18,023 nucleotides of DNA from JARIHD01 sp041743655 (GCA_041743655.1 JBGTMJ010000048.1:1-18023), one strand, 5' to 3'; positions 1 to 7,152 are shown, counted from the first letter of the stretch. Program-made: numbers and translations. Notes: generated from the letters alone by a model not told the origin.

Positions 1-1551
1 ACGGTAGGCAAGGCCAAGGTTACGCATGGCCTGACTTGCTGATTGTTCATTAGCCTTTAATATGGAAGCGCGGTCTTTATCGGTTAATTTTTTCTCCTTG
101 CCATGGTCCCAGATTGTAGCGCACCGTTCTAGAATGCTCTCAGGCGCTCCTTTAGCAAATACGTACAATTCTTGCTTGTCACCATACTGTCGTAACGAGC
201 TCATGCATTTGCGGCCGGAATCAAAGGCAAACTCTTTTACCTCTGTATACTGTTTATTGAGTTGTTCAATGTTAATGCCGCTTTTCATCGCCAGCGTTAC
301 AAGCGCTCCCTCAGTAGGGTCGCCCAAGCAATACCAGGTAGCGTGCTTCTCATCAGGCTGTCGGATGGTGGCGTTGCTTGCCAAAGCTGCTGTTACGAAG
401 AATAAGTCGAGCTTCTGCTGGTCGGCGGCATCGACAGGTTCGTTTTTAGAATCTACTAACACACCAGCAGGTTCATAGCCAGCTCCAGTTACCCCATACA
501 GAGACGTTCCTATCAAGAATTGCTCAACGGTCATTTGGTTCTTCGTGAGGGTACCAGTCTTATCAGTGCAAATAACGTTGGTTGCACCCAGCGTTTCTAC
601 CGAGGATAACTTTTTTACGAGCGCTCTGGCTTTTGCCAGTTTACTGGCTGCTTGGGCGAGGGCAGTATTAATTTCGGCTGGTAACCCTTGGGGTATAAGG
701 GAGCTAGCTATGCCTATAGCAAACAAGAAAGCATCTTTCATGGTGAGTCCAGATGCGGTAGCGGCTGGAAGCAGGAGTGTACAGAGAATAATGGTCCCCT
801 GGGTAATACGCGTGGCAATATGACGCATTTCTTTCTGGAGCGGGCTTGCGTCGTTCTTGATAGCTTGACTCAAGTTCGCTATACGGCCAAGCTCACTTTG
901 CATACCCGTGCTGATCACTACGCCATGGGCATAGCCGGTAGCTACGGTAGTCCCCATGAATACCAAATTGTGACGGTTCGCGAGCGGAACGTCGGTACGG
1001 ATGGCATGCGTGAACTTACGGGTTGGGTTGCTTTCCCCGGTCAGTGCAAAATCGTTCGTGCTTAACTCGTCTTCATCTATAATGCGCAGGTCGGCTGGAA
1101 CGGCATTGCCTTCCTCTAAGTAGACGATATCACCAACCACAATCTCGGCTGTCGATATAGGTAGCCTTTGTCCGTTACGTATCACCGTTGCTTCGTCGAC
1201 TACTAGGCGTTCCAGTGATTCCAGTACTCTCTCAGCTTTGAATTCCTGCAGGAAACCTATCGTAATGTTAAAGAGCACCAGGACTATAAGGATAGTAGTC
1301 GTACGTACGTCACCCAAATAGTAGGATATGACACTGCTGGCGAGCAAGAGTATGATCATTGGATCTTTAACTTGCTTTAGATAGGTAAATAGAATCGGCT
1401 CTTTATGTTTTACGGCGAGTTCATTCCTACCATACTGTTGCAAACGCGATACGGCCTCCGCTGTCGATAAGCCGTTACCGGTTGTCTGTAACTGTTCTAG
1501 TGTGTCATCACTAGTAAGCCTATAATAGTGCGGCTGTTCGCTAGTACTCAT
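1..1551 (-). CDS. P-type cation-transporting ATPase, N-terminal 517 residues (truncated by window edge)
   Basis: ATP-driven ion pump of the inner membrane, P2-like by its motifs. The minus-strand reading starts at ATG 1551 and is open to base 1. Visible in order: a cation-ATPase N-terminal segment (~residues 8-50), two TM helices (~60-100), an actuator domain with the TGES loop (T171-S174), TM3/TM4, the phosphorylation motif DKTGTLTKNQM (Asp330), then N-domain motifs GDPTEGAL and FAKGAPE (ATP-binding Lys467). The rest of the P domain and TM5-10 lie outside the window. The TM4 ion-site motif reads PQGLPAE (287-293) where SERCA has PEGLPAV, so the usual Glu ligand is Gln. This makes the transported ion uncertain (Ca, Mg, Na/K or other). 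The ATG 4 nt upstream (1555) hits a stop at once, which fixes the start. No Shine-Dalgarno is seen; a TATAAT lies 8 nt before the ATG. Confidence 0.93.
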   Translation of the reverse strand, partial: MSTSEQPHYYRLTSDDTLEQLQTTGNGLSTAEAVSRLQQYGRNELAVKHKEPILFTYLKQVKDPMIILLLASSVISYYLGDVRTTTILIVLVLFNITIGFLQEFKAERVLESLERLVVDEATVIRNGQRLPISTAEIVVGDIVYLEEGNAVPADLRIIDEDELSTNDFALTGESNPTRKFTHAIRTDVPLANRHNLVFMGTTVATGYAHGVVISTGMQSELGRIANLSQAIKNDASPLQKEMRHIATRITQGTIILCTLLLPAATASGLTMKDAFLFAIGIASSLIPQGLPAEINTALAQAASKLAKARALVKKLSSVETLGATNVICTDKTGTLTKNQMTVEQFLIGTSLYGVTGAGYEPAGVLVDSKNEPVDAADQQKLDLFFVTAALASNATIRQPDEKHATWYCLGDPTEGALVTLAMKSGINIEQLNKQYTEVKEFAFDSGRKCMSSLRQYGDKQELYVFAKGAPESILERCATIWDHGKEKKLTDKDRASILKANEQSASQAMRNLGLAYR

Positions 1552-1559
1552 TCATAAGC

Positions 1560-1565
1560 ATTATA
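1560..1565 (-). promoter_or_regulatory. -10 box TATAAT for the P-type ATPase gene (leaderless start)
   Basis: Perfect TATAAT on the minus strand ending 8 nt before the ATG at 1551. Initiation ~7 nt downstream would put the 5' end at or next to the start codon. Only a poor -35 match (TTACAT, 17-nt spacer) is seen. Confidence 0.55.
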
Positions 1566-1662
1566 CGTGTAATCACTATTAGATGTAACTGGCCACTCAT
1601 CTAGGAGCAGTCATCGAATGACTCGTATATCACCATATTCACAGACAGTTCCTGGGTAAAGT

Positions 1663-2553
1663 TTATTCCACCGAGATGCGCGTGCTGTCGTCATCGCCAG
1701 CCTCCGAGTCGTCCAAGACCGGCTCGCCACGGTCGTCGACACACAATCTAGGCACGCACGGCCAAAAAAAGCCGACGCGCTTTTTTGGCAGGTTAAAGTG
1801 CCGGATATGTGTTAGGTCGAATGTGTTTTCATCGGTAAGTTTTTCACCTTGAGCGCGAAGGGTGTACCAGCGGGTAATTGCTTCAAATACACTTAGTACT
1901 TTAGCGTCTGGATGTTTGTCGTGCAGCTCCTTGAATATATCCTTCTGTTCTTCAACAGTTCCTTCCACCCCAGGAGTATATTCTCTTGGGACCAGGCTGA
2001 ACATAAACTTATTACAGTTGGCCGGATGAGTACCGGCAAGTTCCTCGTCGGTGTATTTATCATAGAAGCCGTCATAAATAGAGGTTTCGTGTGGTTGGTC
2101 CTTGCCGAAAGCCTTTGCAACCTTGTAGATATCTTTGCGGCCAATCTCTATGTTAGGCGTGGCAATAATGTCGTAAGGTATATTTGGATTAATTGCTTGG
2201 TACGCTGCAAGTCTCTCGGGGGTAAACCACGTTTTAAACTCGGCCTTAAGTTCCTTTAGATCTCTCACTTCTACCCGGCTTTTACTCTTACAGCCTTCGT
2301 TAAGGGCATCAAGAACGTCTGTATAACCTTGGTGAGCAGAGGGTAGCTTTTCGTTGGCAAGCTCTTGGGCCTTAAGCCATCCTGTAGTATCTTGGCTAGC
2401 TTCGGTGTTCCTTATTGCACTTTGTGCTGCTACTGCGCCTATTAAGGGTAGCTTTAGGCCGCGTTCGCGAGCATGTGAGCCCTTAACCAATAACTCATCT
2501 GGCTGTTCTTCAGCGGTAGCATTTACGGTTATGTCGTTACCTTCAAACCGCAT
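1663..2553 (-). CDS. hypothetical protein, 296 aa, acidic C-terminus
   Basis: I do not recognise a named family. The protein is soluble, with no signal peptide or TM segment, and is mixed alpha/beta with many charged residues. A central KFMFSLVPREYTPG stretch is followed by a helix-rich part (EEQKDIFKELHDKHPDAK). The last ~45 residues form a distinct block with LPKKRVGFFWPCVPRL, then GEPVLDDSEAGDDDSTRISVE-like acidic residues. From memory, unverified, proteins ending in LP..RVG.W..VP...-.G.P.L-S...R.-V blocks recur as multicopy hypotheticals in Saccharibacteria. Start ATG 2553 is preceded by GAGGAG at an 11-nt spacing. It is 92 nt downstream of the peptide-export operon on the same strand, so it may be partly cotranscribed with it. 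Function unknown. Confidence 0.8.
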   Translation of the reverse strand: MRFEGNDITVNATAEEQPDELLVKGSHARERGLKLPLIGAVAAQSAIRNTEASQDTTGWLKAQELANEKLPSAHQGYTDVLDALNEGCKSKSRVEVRDLKELKAEFKTWFTPERLAAYQAINPNIPYDIIATPNIEIGRKDIYKVAKAFGKDQPHETSIYDGFYDKYTDEELAGTHPANCNKFMFSLVPREYTPGVEGTVEEQKDIFKELHDKHPDAKVLSVFEAITRWYTLRAQGEKLTDENTFDLTHIRHFNLPKKRVGFFWPCVPRLCVDDRGEPVLDDSEAGDDDSTRISVE

Positions 2554-2599
2554 GATCTAAATAGCTCCTCACCAATCAGGGTAACTTAGAATGAAGGTT

Positions 2600-2629
2600 A
2601 TCTTATCAGTTTGGTGCTTAGAGCGCAAA
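2600..2629 (-). promoter_or_regulatory. candidate promoter for the 296-aa hypothetical gene
   Basis: Minus strand: TTTGCG (2629-2624), 18-nt spacer, extended -10 TGA-TAAGAT (2608-2600). The predicted leader is ~40 nt and includes GAGGAG at 2570-2565. The -35 match is weak. Confidence 0.35.
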
Positions 2630-2645
2630 CAGGTACGGTCTCAGG

Positions 2646-2981
2646 TTAAAGGGGTGTCTTTGCAGGTGTGTCACTTCTTGGCCGTTTGACGCGTCCACTT
2701 AGCAAACTAAGCCCTATACCAAGCAAAGCCCAACAAGCCATATACCATAGCAAGCCGGCTTCCATACTAACTGCTGCATTCGTGCCGCTGGTAACCTTTT
2801 GGGTAGTGATGGTATGGAGAGTGAGCGGTCCGAAAGCTACCTCATACATGGTGCCATCAGCTTGTACCTTTGCCGCTGATGCGCCAAGGACCAACAAGCC
2901 TACCCAAATAACCATACCTGCAAGCACACTTATCATGACCTTGCTCATCATTTCTCGTCGCGTACTGTCTTTATCTAACAT
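2646..2981 (-). CDS. small two-TM membrane protein of the peptide-export operon
   Basis: 111-aa integral membrane protein, last gene of the five-gene operon. It has a short charged N-terminus (MLDKDSTRREMMSK), TM1 at ~15-35, a ~40-residue loop, TM2 at ~75-95 and a basic cytoplasmic-type tail (SGRVKRPRSDTPAK). The longer reading from 3017 would overlap the permease by 47 bp. I chose ATG 2981 because GGAGG lies 4 nt upstream and the overlap with the permease stop falls to 11 bp, typical of translational coupling. Position at the end of an ABC-peptide operon suggests an accessory transporter subunit or an immunity protein; that is inference, as no family is recognised. Confidence 0.75.
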   Translation of the reverse strand: MLDKDSTRREMMSKVMISVLAGMVIWVGLLVLGASAAKVQADGTMYEVAFGPLTLHTITTQKVTSGTNAAVSMEAGLLWYMACWALLGIGLSLLSGRVKRPRSDTPAKTPL

Positions 2982-4296
2982 GTATCCTCCATATATAGGT
3001 GTTACGTTTGTACTCAATAGCCCATGAGGCTAGCAGAAGAAGCGTGATACTAAAAACCTGGTAGGTAACTACGTGTCTAACTGATAGTGATCCGACTGCC
3101 GCCGTTACGTGGGCAGGCAAGAGCAAAACGCCGATGCACAGCAGGCTAGCCATGCACTGTCCCAATATGTCACGCTGTTTGGCAACGATGAGCGTCCCGG
3201 CAAATATACCGGTCGCCATACCTATGGCTATCTGCAGGAGGCTTAGCAACAAGGTTTGTATGCCAAAAAGATGAATAGACCAGATAAGGGGCGACACTGC
3301 TAACAAACCTGTCGCAAACGCAATAAAAATATGATTGAACATAAAATATGCACTACCCTTTAGACTGGCTATTTCGGCTGGATGCTCACGCCTGCATAGT
3401 GGTCGGATATCGGAACAGAATGCCGATGCAAGCAGGGCTGCAAGCAGTGCAAACGTGTCGGCACCAGCGAATGCCTGCTTTGCGCCAATGGCAGCAGCGC
3501 CACTACTTAGTAGCAACGTTACTAAGAAGCCTAAACGCGTGGGCGTAGCCCGCCACACCTTGCGCACGAACCACATAACCGGTGGCAACCCACTGCCGTA
3601 GACACGTTTGTTCCGTACGACATAGATCGTATCCTTTATAAATCGGGTGCTACTGGAAAGGAAGAGTAGGCTTAAGGATGCGAGAAGTGCGACGAACAGT
3701 AAAGCTGCAGTAAGACGTAGGAGGTTGTCGGTGCCTGGGCTATTCATAATGCTGAGTAGTTTGTATTCACCCCAGAGGATTAACGGAGTGGTCACGAGCT
3801 GTATCAACCTATACTGTCTTGGCGTACTGTGTACTATGCCGAAAGCTGCCAGTATGCCGCCTGTTAATGCTACTGGCATGAGCAAAGTTGGGACGCCTGC
3901 CTTGAGTGCCAGCAAAGTGAGTGGATAGCCAGCAAGGGTAATAGCTATGATTGCTAACGTAGCAGAAGGCAACAAATAGGCAAGCCATCGGCTATGCTGC
4001 TTAAGAGGCAACACCAATAGCATTCTTGTAAGGGTATCATGACTAGTTTGTAAGAGACCCGTGGCTGAAAGGAGGGGCAACAGCACTACCAGTTGTGCGA
4101 CAAAAGCTACGGAGCCCAGGAGATAGATGTTGTTGCCTGTGTAGTGAATAGGCACGTTATCTAGGCTTTGGGCCATAGTTATGCCTAAGAGTAGCGCGGC
4201 TACCCATACTACACCTATACGTACGTATGCCGACTTCAGCGGTTGGCTACTACCACGGCCGAAGGTGGTTGCGAATATAACTTTGTATAGTCCCAC
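2971..4296 (-). CDS. ABC-2-like transporter permease, polytopic (441 aa)
   Basis: Integral membrane protein with roughly ten to twelve hydrophobic helices across its length and no ATPase motifs. A central polar segment (~residues 215-250, including TRFIKDTIYVVRNKRVYGSG) would be cytoplasmic. The GTG start at 4296 lies 2 nt after the ATPase stop codon and is preceded by AAAGGA at a good spacing. Placement directly behind an ABC ATPase, with no substrate-binding protein or importer EAA loop, fits an exporter permease. The substrate is inferred from context to be the product of the 65-aa gene at the head of the operon. Sequence is divergent; the family assignment rests on topology and neighbours. 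Confidence 0.75.
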   Translation of the reverse strand: MGLYKVIFATTFGRGSSQPLKSAYVRIGVVWVAALLLGITMAQSLDNVPIHYTGNNIYLLGSVAFVAQLVVLLPLLSATGLLQTSHDTLTRMLLVLPLKQHSRWLAYLLPSATLAIIAITLAGYPLTLLALKAGVPTLLMPVALTGGILAAFGIVHSTPRQYRLIQLVTTPLILWGEYKLLSIMNSPGTDNLLRLTAALLFVALLASLSLLFLSSSTRFIKDTIYVVRNKRVYGSGLPPVMWFVRKVWRATPTRLGFLVTLLLSSGAAAIGAKQAFAGADTFALLAALLASAFCSDIRPLCRREHPAEIASLKGSAYFMFNHIFIAFATGLLAVSPLIWSIHLFGIQTLLLSLLQIAIGMATGIFAGTLIVAKQRDILGQCMASLLCIGVLLLPAHVTAAVGSLSVRHVVTYQVFSITLLLLASWAIEYKRNTYIWRIHVR

Positions 4297-4298
4297 GT

Positions 4299-5030
4299 TT
4301 ATTCCTTTGAGCGAGTCATATGTAAAAAGAGTTTTTCTATGCTGCCATACCTTTGGATAATGCTTGCAGTTTTAGCATGTACTTTGACCGAACCATTACC
4401 GAGCAGCACAATGTCGTTCGCCACGCGCTCTGCCCACCATAAATCGTGCGTGGCTGCCAGAATACATGCTCCGCGCCCAGCTTCACTTTTAATAAGATCT
4501 TCGGCAGCAATAATTGCCAGCGGGTCTAGCCCATTGCGCAGTTCATCTAAGATAATGACTTTTGGTTCATGCATAAGCCCTGCGATAAGCTGTACTTTCT
4601 TCTTATTGCCGTGACTTAGTGTCCCTAAAGGCTGATCTGCAGCAGAGAAGTTAAGCAAACGGGCAAGGTAGTTGACCCGGCGATGCATGTCGGTGTGTAT
4701 GCCAGCATCTTTGTATATACCGCCCAAGAGCTTAAAGTATTCTGCAGCACTGAGTTCTTTGATGAGCCAATCCTCATCATCCGGCACGAACCCTATCACT
4801 GCTTTGGTAACACGTAGATTGTTTGTAACAGTATATCCGGCAATCGTAATCTCCCCGGAAGTTGGACCCATGAGTCCGGTTACACATTCTATGAGTGTTG
4901 TTTTACCACTGCCGTTTGCTCCGGTGACACAAAGTACGGTTCCGGGCTTTACGCTCAACTGCCGTATATGTAGGGCAAACGTATTGCTGCGGTTAACGTG
5001 CAGGTCTCTAATGCGTATGGCCGGTTTCAT
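4299..5030 (-). CDS. ABC transporter ATP-binding protein
   Basis: Nucleotide-binding subunit, 243 aa. Walker A GANGSGKT (37-44), signature loop LSHGN in place of LSGGQ (138-142), Walker B VIILDE (158-163, catalytic Glu163), D-loop NGLDP, switch His195 in ATHD. The Q-loop position reads GFVPDDEDW, so Asp replaces Gln, as in some ABC-2 export ATPases. Walker B is followed by LRNGLDP rather than the usual PTNGLDP. A reading from 5087 adds 19 residues inside the upstream gene; I chose ATG 5030 because it forms an ATGA overlap with the protease stop (TGA 5029-5027), has an AAGG motif ~9 nt upstream and begins the family's normal first strand (KPAIRIRDLHV). Expected to pair with the following permease. 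Confidence 0.92.
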   Translation of the reverse strand: MKPAIRIRDLHVNRSNTFALHIRQLSVKPGTVLCVTGANGSGKTTLIECVTGLMGPTSGEITIAGYTVTNNLRVTKAVIGFVPDDEDWLIKELSAAEYFKLLGGIYKDAGIHTDMHRRVNYLARLLNFSAADQPLGTLSHGNKKKVQLIAGLMHEPKVIILDELRNGLDPLAIIAAEDLIKSEAGRGACILAATHDLWWAERVANDIVLLGNGSVKVHAKTASIIQRYGSIEKLFLHMTRSKE

Positions 5031-5872
5031 TGGTATACCTTTTTTGCGTTCAGCGCTTTGCGGAGACTCTGGCCATCCCCATACCAAGGGAGCAGACTCA
5101 GCATATGGAACGAGGCAATAATGATAGCCAGCAGGGCCAGCAGGCCATTATCTGTTGTCGTCAGCAACATGCACCCGATTGCCATGCAGAAACCTACGCC
5201 ACACAAGGGACCAACCAGGGAAGACTGTAATTCCACCTGCGGTGTGAGCTGTTGATGAATAATCCCTAAACGCATACCGCGCTGCAAAATGCTTGGTTCG
5301 ACACCCTGCATTTTAATGACAAAGGCATGCGCTAACTCATGTACATACATGCTGCATACAAATACTGTTATGCCCGTAAGGCCAAATGTAATTACGGTGC
5401 TTATAGGTAATAGGTTGCCTATAACTATCTCTGCACAAACACAAACAATAGCCAATAAAAGTATCCAAGAGGCCCGCAGTATAGCTAGGAGCAGAGTCGC
5501 TGCAGAAAAACTTTTTCGCCATGATAATGGCGCATAACGCAAACCAAGCAGCAGTTGTAAGACAGTATGCCGGAGAACTACTATACGTTCTAGCAGGCGG
5601 CGTTTGCGCTTCAGCGCGCCGGCAAGGTTCAGAAAGCCGAGCATATCATGAAGCTGGCTGTCACCGATGCCAAACTCGCTGGCTAAAGACCGTAACTCAC
5701 CAAACGTATTACCTTGCTGCAGAGCGTACACTATTTGTCTGCCCGGCTGGTTTATATGGTGCGCCACGCCAGCCGGCAGATCATGCAACAGCGAATCCTC
5801 CACCACAAAACATTCCTTTATAGATAGTTTGTCACTATCGAGCAAGAAGGGGCATGTATGCGCAAAAGGCAT
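5027..5872 (-). CDS. PqqD/RRE-like domain fused to an M50-type membrane metalloprotease
   Basis: 281-aa protein with two parts. Residues ~10-92 look like a PqqD-type RiPP recognition element: an initial strand segment, a GVAHHINQPGRQIVYALQQG segment resembling the PqqD pattern of a hydrophobic strand plus 'I...L..G', then TFGELRSLASEFGI and a final helix LHDMLGFLNLAGALKRK. Residues ~120-275 are an intramembrane zinc protease: helices near 122-152, HELAH (178-182, Zn ligands and catalytic Glu), a VGPLCGVGF helix resembling the M50 'aGPlaN' segment, and PWYGDGQSL (Asp266) at the place of the third ligand (NPxxDG) motif. ATG 5872 follows the stop of the 65-aa gene by one nucleotide with no SD, so translation is probably coupled. 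Inferred role: bind and cleave the small peptide before ABC export. The HELAH call is firm; the RRE-like call is by pattern only. Confidence 0.8.
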   Translation of the reverse strand: MPFAHTCPFLLDSDKLSIKECFVVEDSLLHDLPAGVAHHINQPGRQIVYALQQGNTFGELRSLASEFGIGDSQLHDMLGFLNLAGALKRKRRLLERIVVLRHTVLQLLLGLRYAPLSWRKSFSAATLLLAILRASWILLLAIVCVCAEIVIGNLLPISTVITFGLTGITVFVCSMYVHELAHAFVIKMQGVEPSILQRGMRLGIIHQQLTPQVELQSSLVGPLCGVGFCMAIGCMLLTTTDNGLLALLAIIIASFHMLSLLPWYGDGQSLRKALNAKKVYQ

Positions 5873-5873
5873 G

Positions 5874-6071
5874 TTAGCGGCACAGGATTTCTACACGTTT
5901 CTGAGACCAGTTCATACCCATGCTTTTGGCACCACGCCAACCACACAGAACTATAGCTGCTGCAGTCATGCCTCCTATGCCAATCACGAAAGCAAGGGCG
6001 ACAATAATTGGGCCTGCTTCTTTGACGCTATAACTGTTTGATTGATAGGGAACTATAAGACTTGATTGCAT
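5874..6071 (-). CDS. 65-aa single-TM peptide, candidate precursor of an exported peptide
   Basis: First gene of the five-gene operon. The 19-residue polar N-terminus (MQSSLIVPYQSNSYSVKEA) is followed by one strongly hydrophobic segment (GPIIVALAFVIGIGGMTAAA and IVLCG, ~20-44) and a basic tail (WRGAKSMGMNWSQKRVEILCR). A GG pair (33-34) lies within the TM segment; two Cys occur at 43 and 64. AAAGGATAAAGGA directly precedes ATG 6071, and a good sigma70-type promoter lies upstream. Size, hydrophobicity and position ahead of an RRE-protease and ABC transporter suggest a bacteriocin- or signal-like precursor matured by intramembrane cleavage. It could instead be a small regulatory membrane subunit. 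No family recognised by sequence. Confidence 0.7.
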   Translation of the reverse strand: MQSSLIVPYQSNSYSVKEAGPIIVALAFVIGIGGMTAAAIVLCGWRGAKSMGMNWSQKRVEILCR

Positions 6072-6103
6072 TCCTTTATCCTTTACTTAGGTTATTGTGG
6101 CTG

Positions 6104-6133
6104 CAGTTTAAGAACTGTTACTTAAGCTGTCAA
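6104..6133 (-). promoter_or_regulatory. promoter of the peptide/protease/ABC operon, with overlapping inverted repeat
   Basis: Minus strand: TTGACA (6133-6128), exactly 17 nt, TAAACT (6110-6105); predicted leader ~25-30 nt with SD. The -10 is covered by CAGTT-TAAG-AACTG (6104-6117), a perfect 5-bp inverted repeat that could be an operator. Confidence 0.6.
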
Positions 6134-6466
6134 TACAATACTATCTCTGTAAAGTGTAGTTTAAAATGCAACGGTTAATCAATTCGCAAGATGTAAGCAA
6201 GAAGCGCTGGATATGGTTAAAGGTAGCGCTTTACCACCAATCAATCGCGCAGGTTGTGATTATTTCTATCATTATAGTGCGAGTACTATAGGTAAAAAGT
6301 AACTATTAGTGCGTATTTTGACGATACGATAAGAGAAAAATACTGGTTAAGCCAGATTTGGCAAAAACTATATGCTTGTGTGGCAATTTTTAAGGCTATT
6401 TGATGATATCACTAGGCCATGATTGGTTTAATGAATTTAGGTATACACACTTAAGATAAAAATGTA
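6134..6466. other. AT-rich intergenic region between the export operon and the toxin-antitoxin pair
   Basis: No supportable ORF or tRNA. It holds AAGCGCT (6202-6208) and AGCGCTT (6225-6231) forming a 7-bp stem with a 16-nt loop, and an inverted repeat TATAGT-6-ACTATA (6273-6290). Neither is followed by a T tract, so neither is a convincing terminator. A short noncoding RNA is possible but unsupported. Confidence 0.4.
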
Positions 6467-6509
6467 TTGACAAATGACACGAAGTGCTATAATATGACAA
6501 TATATGTCA
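6467..6509 (+). promoter_or_regulatory. toxin-antitoxin promoter with TGACA repeats (candidate operator)
   Basis: TTGACA (6467-6472), a 15-nt spacer, then extended -10 TGC-TATAAT (6485-6493), 10 nt before ATG 6504. TGACA occurs at 6468, 6475 and 6495, and inverted as TGTCA at 6505, giving TGACA-5-TGTCA across the start codon. This is a plausible autoregulatory site for the RHH-type antitoxin. Confidence 0.55.
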
Positions 6510-6824
6510 ATATCATATATCAGAATCGCCAGAACCCCAGATGTAGCAAAGGTCTTATCCGACCTCAGGGCTCGCTTTAGTCTTTTGAATGAAGCAGAGA
6601 TTATAAAATATGCGCTCTCAGAGGTGCATAACAAAGAGGTGGAGGATAAGATGGAGCACGAACAAAAAGTTCGTGAAGCATTTTACCAGGCAATTGAAGA
6701 GGGTAGCAAAATAGGTGATAAATACCTTGCAGAAAAGGGCATTAACAGAGATAATATGTCAGAACAAGAACTTTATGAAGCAGTCTTCGAATCACCCAAA
6801 GACAACGATGAAAATAATCGTTGA
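6504..6824 (+). CDS. putative RHH-type antitoxin, partner of the PIN toxin
   Basis: 106-aa acidic protein. The N-terminus (MSISYIRIARTPDVAKVLSD then helix LNEAEIIKYALSEVH) fits a ribbon-helix-helix DNA-binding fold: a short strand, a helix, a turn and a second helix. Residues ~48-106 are a charged helical tail (EEGSKIGDKYLAEKG, SEQELYEAVFESPKD) of the kind that wraps a toxin. It overlaps the downstream PIN gene by 17 bp, the usual antitoxin-first order with coupled translation. Base composition is clearly more AT-rich than the housekeeping genes, which suggests acquisition by transfer. Autorepression through the TGACA motifs is inferred. Moderately sure of the role, less of the exact family. 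Confidence 0.72.
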   Translation: MSISYIRIARTPDVAKVLSDLRARFSLLNEAEIIKYALSEVHNKEVEDKMEHEQKVREAFYQAIEEGSKIGDKYLAEKGINRDNMSEQELYEAVFESPKDNDENNR

Positions 6825-7152
6825 TACGAACCTCTTTCTATCGGTGTATCTTTTTCAAGGGAAAATGGTACAAGCCATTTTTGAACTTGTGCTTAATGAT
6901 AAGCTCGAAATGATTGTTTCACCAATCCTAAAAACAGAAGTATCAAAGAAGCTAACTTATTATGGAGCAACAAAACAGCTTCATGATAAGGTTATGCACT
7001 TTATAGAGTCCAAAAGTACGGTACTTGAGCCGACAATAAAAATCGAAAAGTCACGGGACGTAAAGGACAATTTTCTTTTGGAACTGGCCGAAACTGCCCA
7101 GGTTGACTTTTTGGTAACGAGAGATAAAGACTTGTTGGTATTGGGAGAATAG
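6808..7152 (+). CDS. PIN-domain toxin (putative ribonuclease), cut short by an in-frame TAG
   Basis: 114-aa protein beginning MKIIVDTN at ATG 6808; a longer frame from 6715 lies inside the antitoxin and does not fit the fold. The PIN acidic quartet is visible: Asp6 (VDTN), Glu44 (SPILKTEV), Asp87 (VKDNFLLELA) and Asp106 (VTRDKDLL). Family members normally continue past DKDLL with a last strand and helix. Here TAG (7150-7152) comes right after LVLGE, but the same frame reads on as NNTKIVMPEAFMPLLRKMKLLE to TAA at 7221. That matches the usual '.G.Y.g.kIvtPeeFl.ll' ending, with TAG where Tyr is often found. So either the toxin has lost its 23-residue C-terminus by nonsense mutation or a readthrough product exists. 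Expected target is RNA. Confidence 0.75.
   Translation: MKIIVDTNLFLSVYLFQGKMVQAIFELVLNDKLEMIVSPILKTEVSKKLTYYGATKQLHDKVMHFIESKSTVLEPTIKIEKSRDVKDNFLLELAETAQVDFLVTRDKDLLVLGE

Noticed and set aside
62..1065. Plus-strand open frames over the P-type ATPase
   Set aside because: Shadows of the minus-strand gene, which carries all ATPase motifs; no RBS or domain signal on the plus strand.
1609..1623. AGTCAT-CGA-ATGACT hairpin after the 296-aa gene
   Set aside because: Short stem with no T tract on either strand, so not called as a terminator.
1761..1789. GCCAAAAAA / TTTTTTGGC 9-bp inverted repeat with an 11-nt loop
   Set aside because: It lies inside the 296-aa gene, where Lys-Lys and Phe-Phe-Trp codons produce it; stem mostly A-T and no terminator-like tail.
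5031..5087. 19-residue N-terminal extension of the ABC ATPase
   Set aside because: Not similar to the family; ATG 5030 forms the ATGA overlap with the upstream stop.
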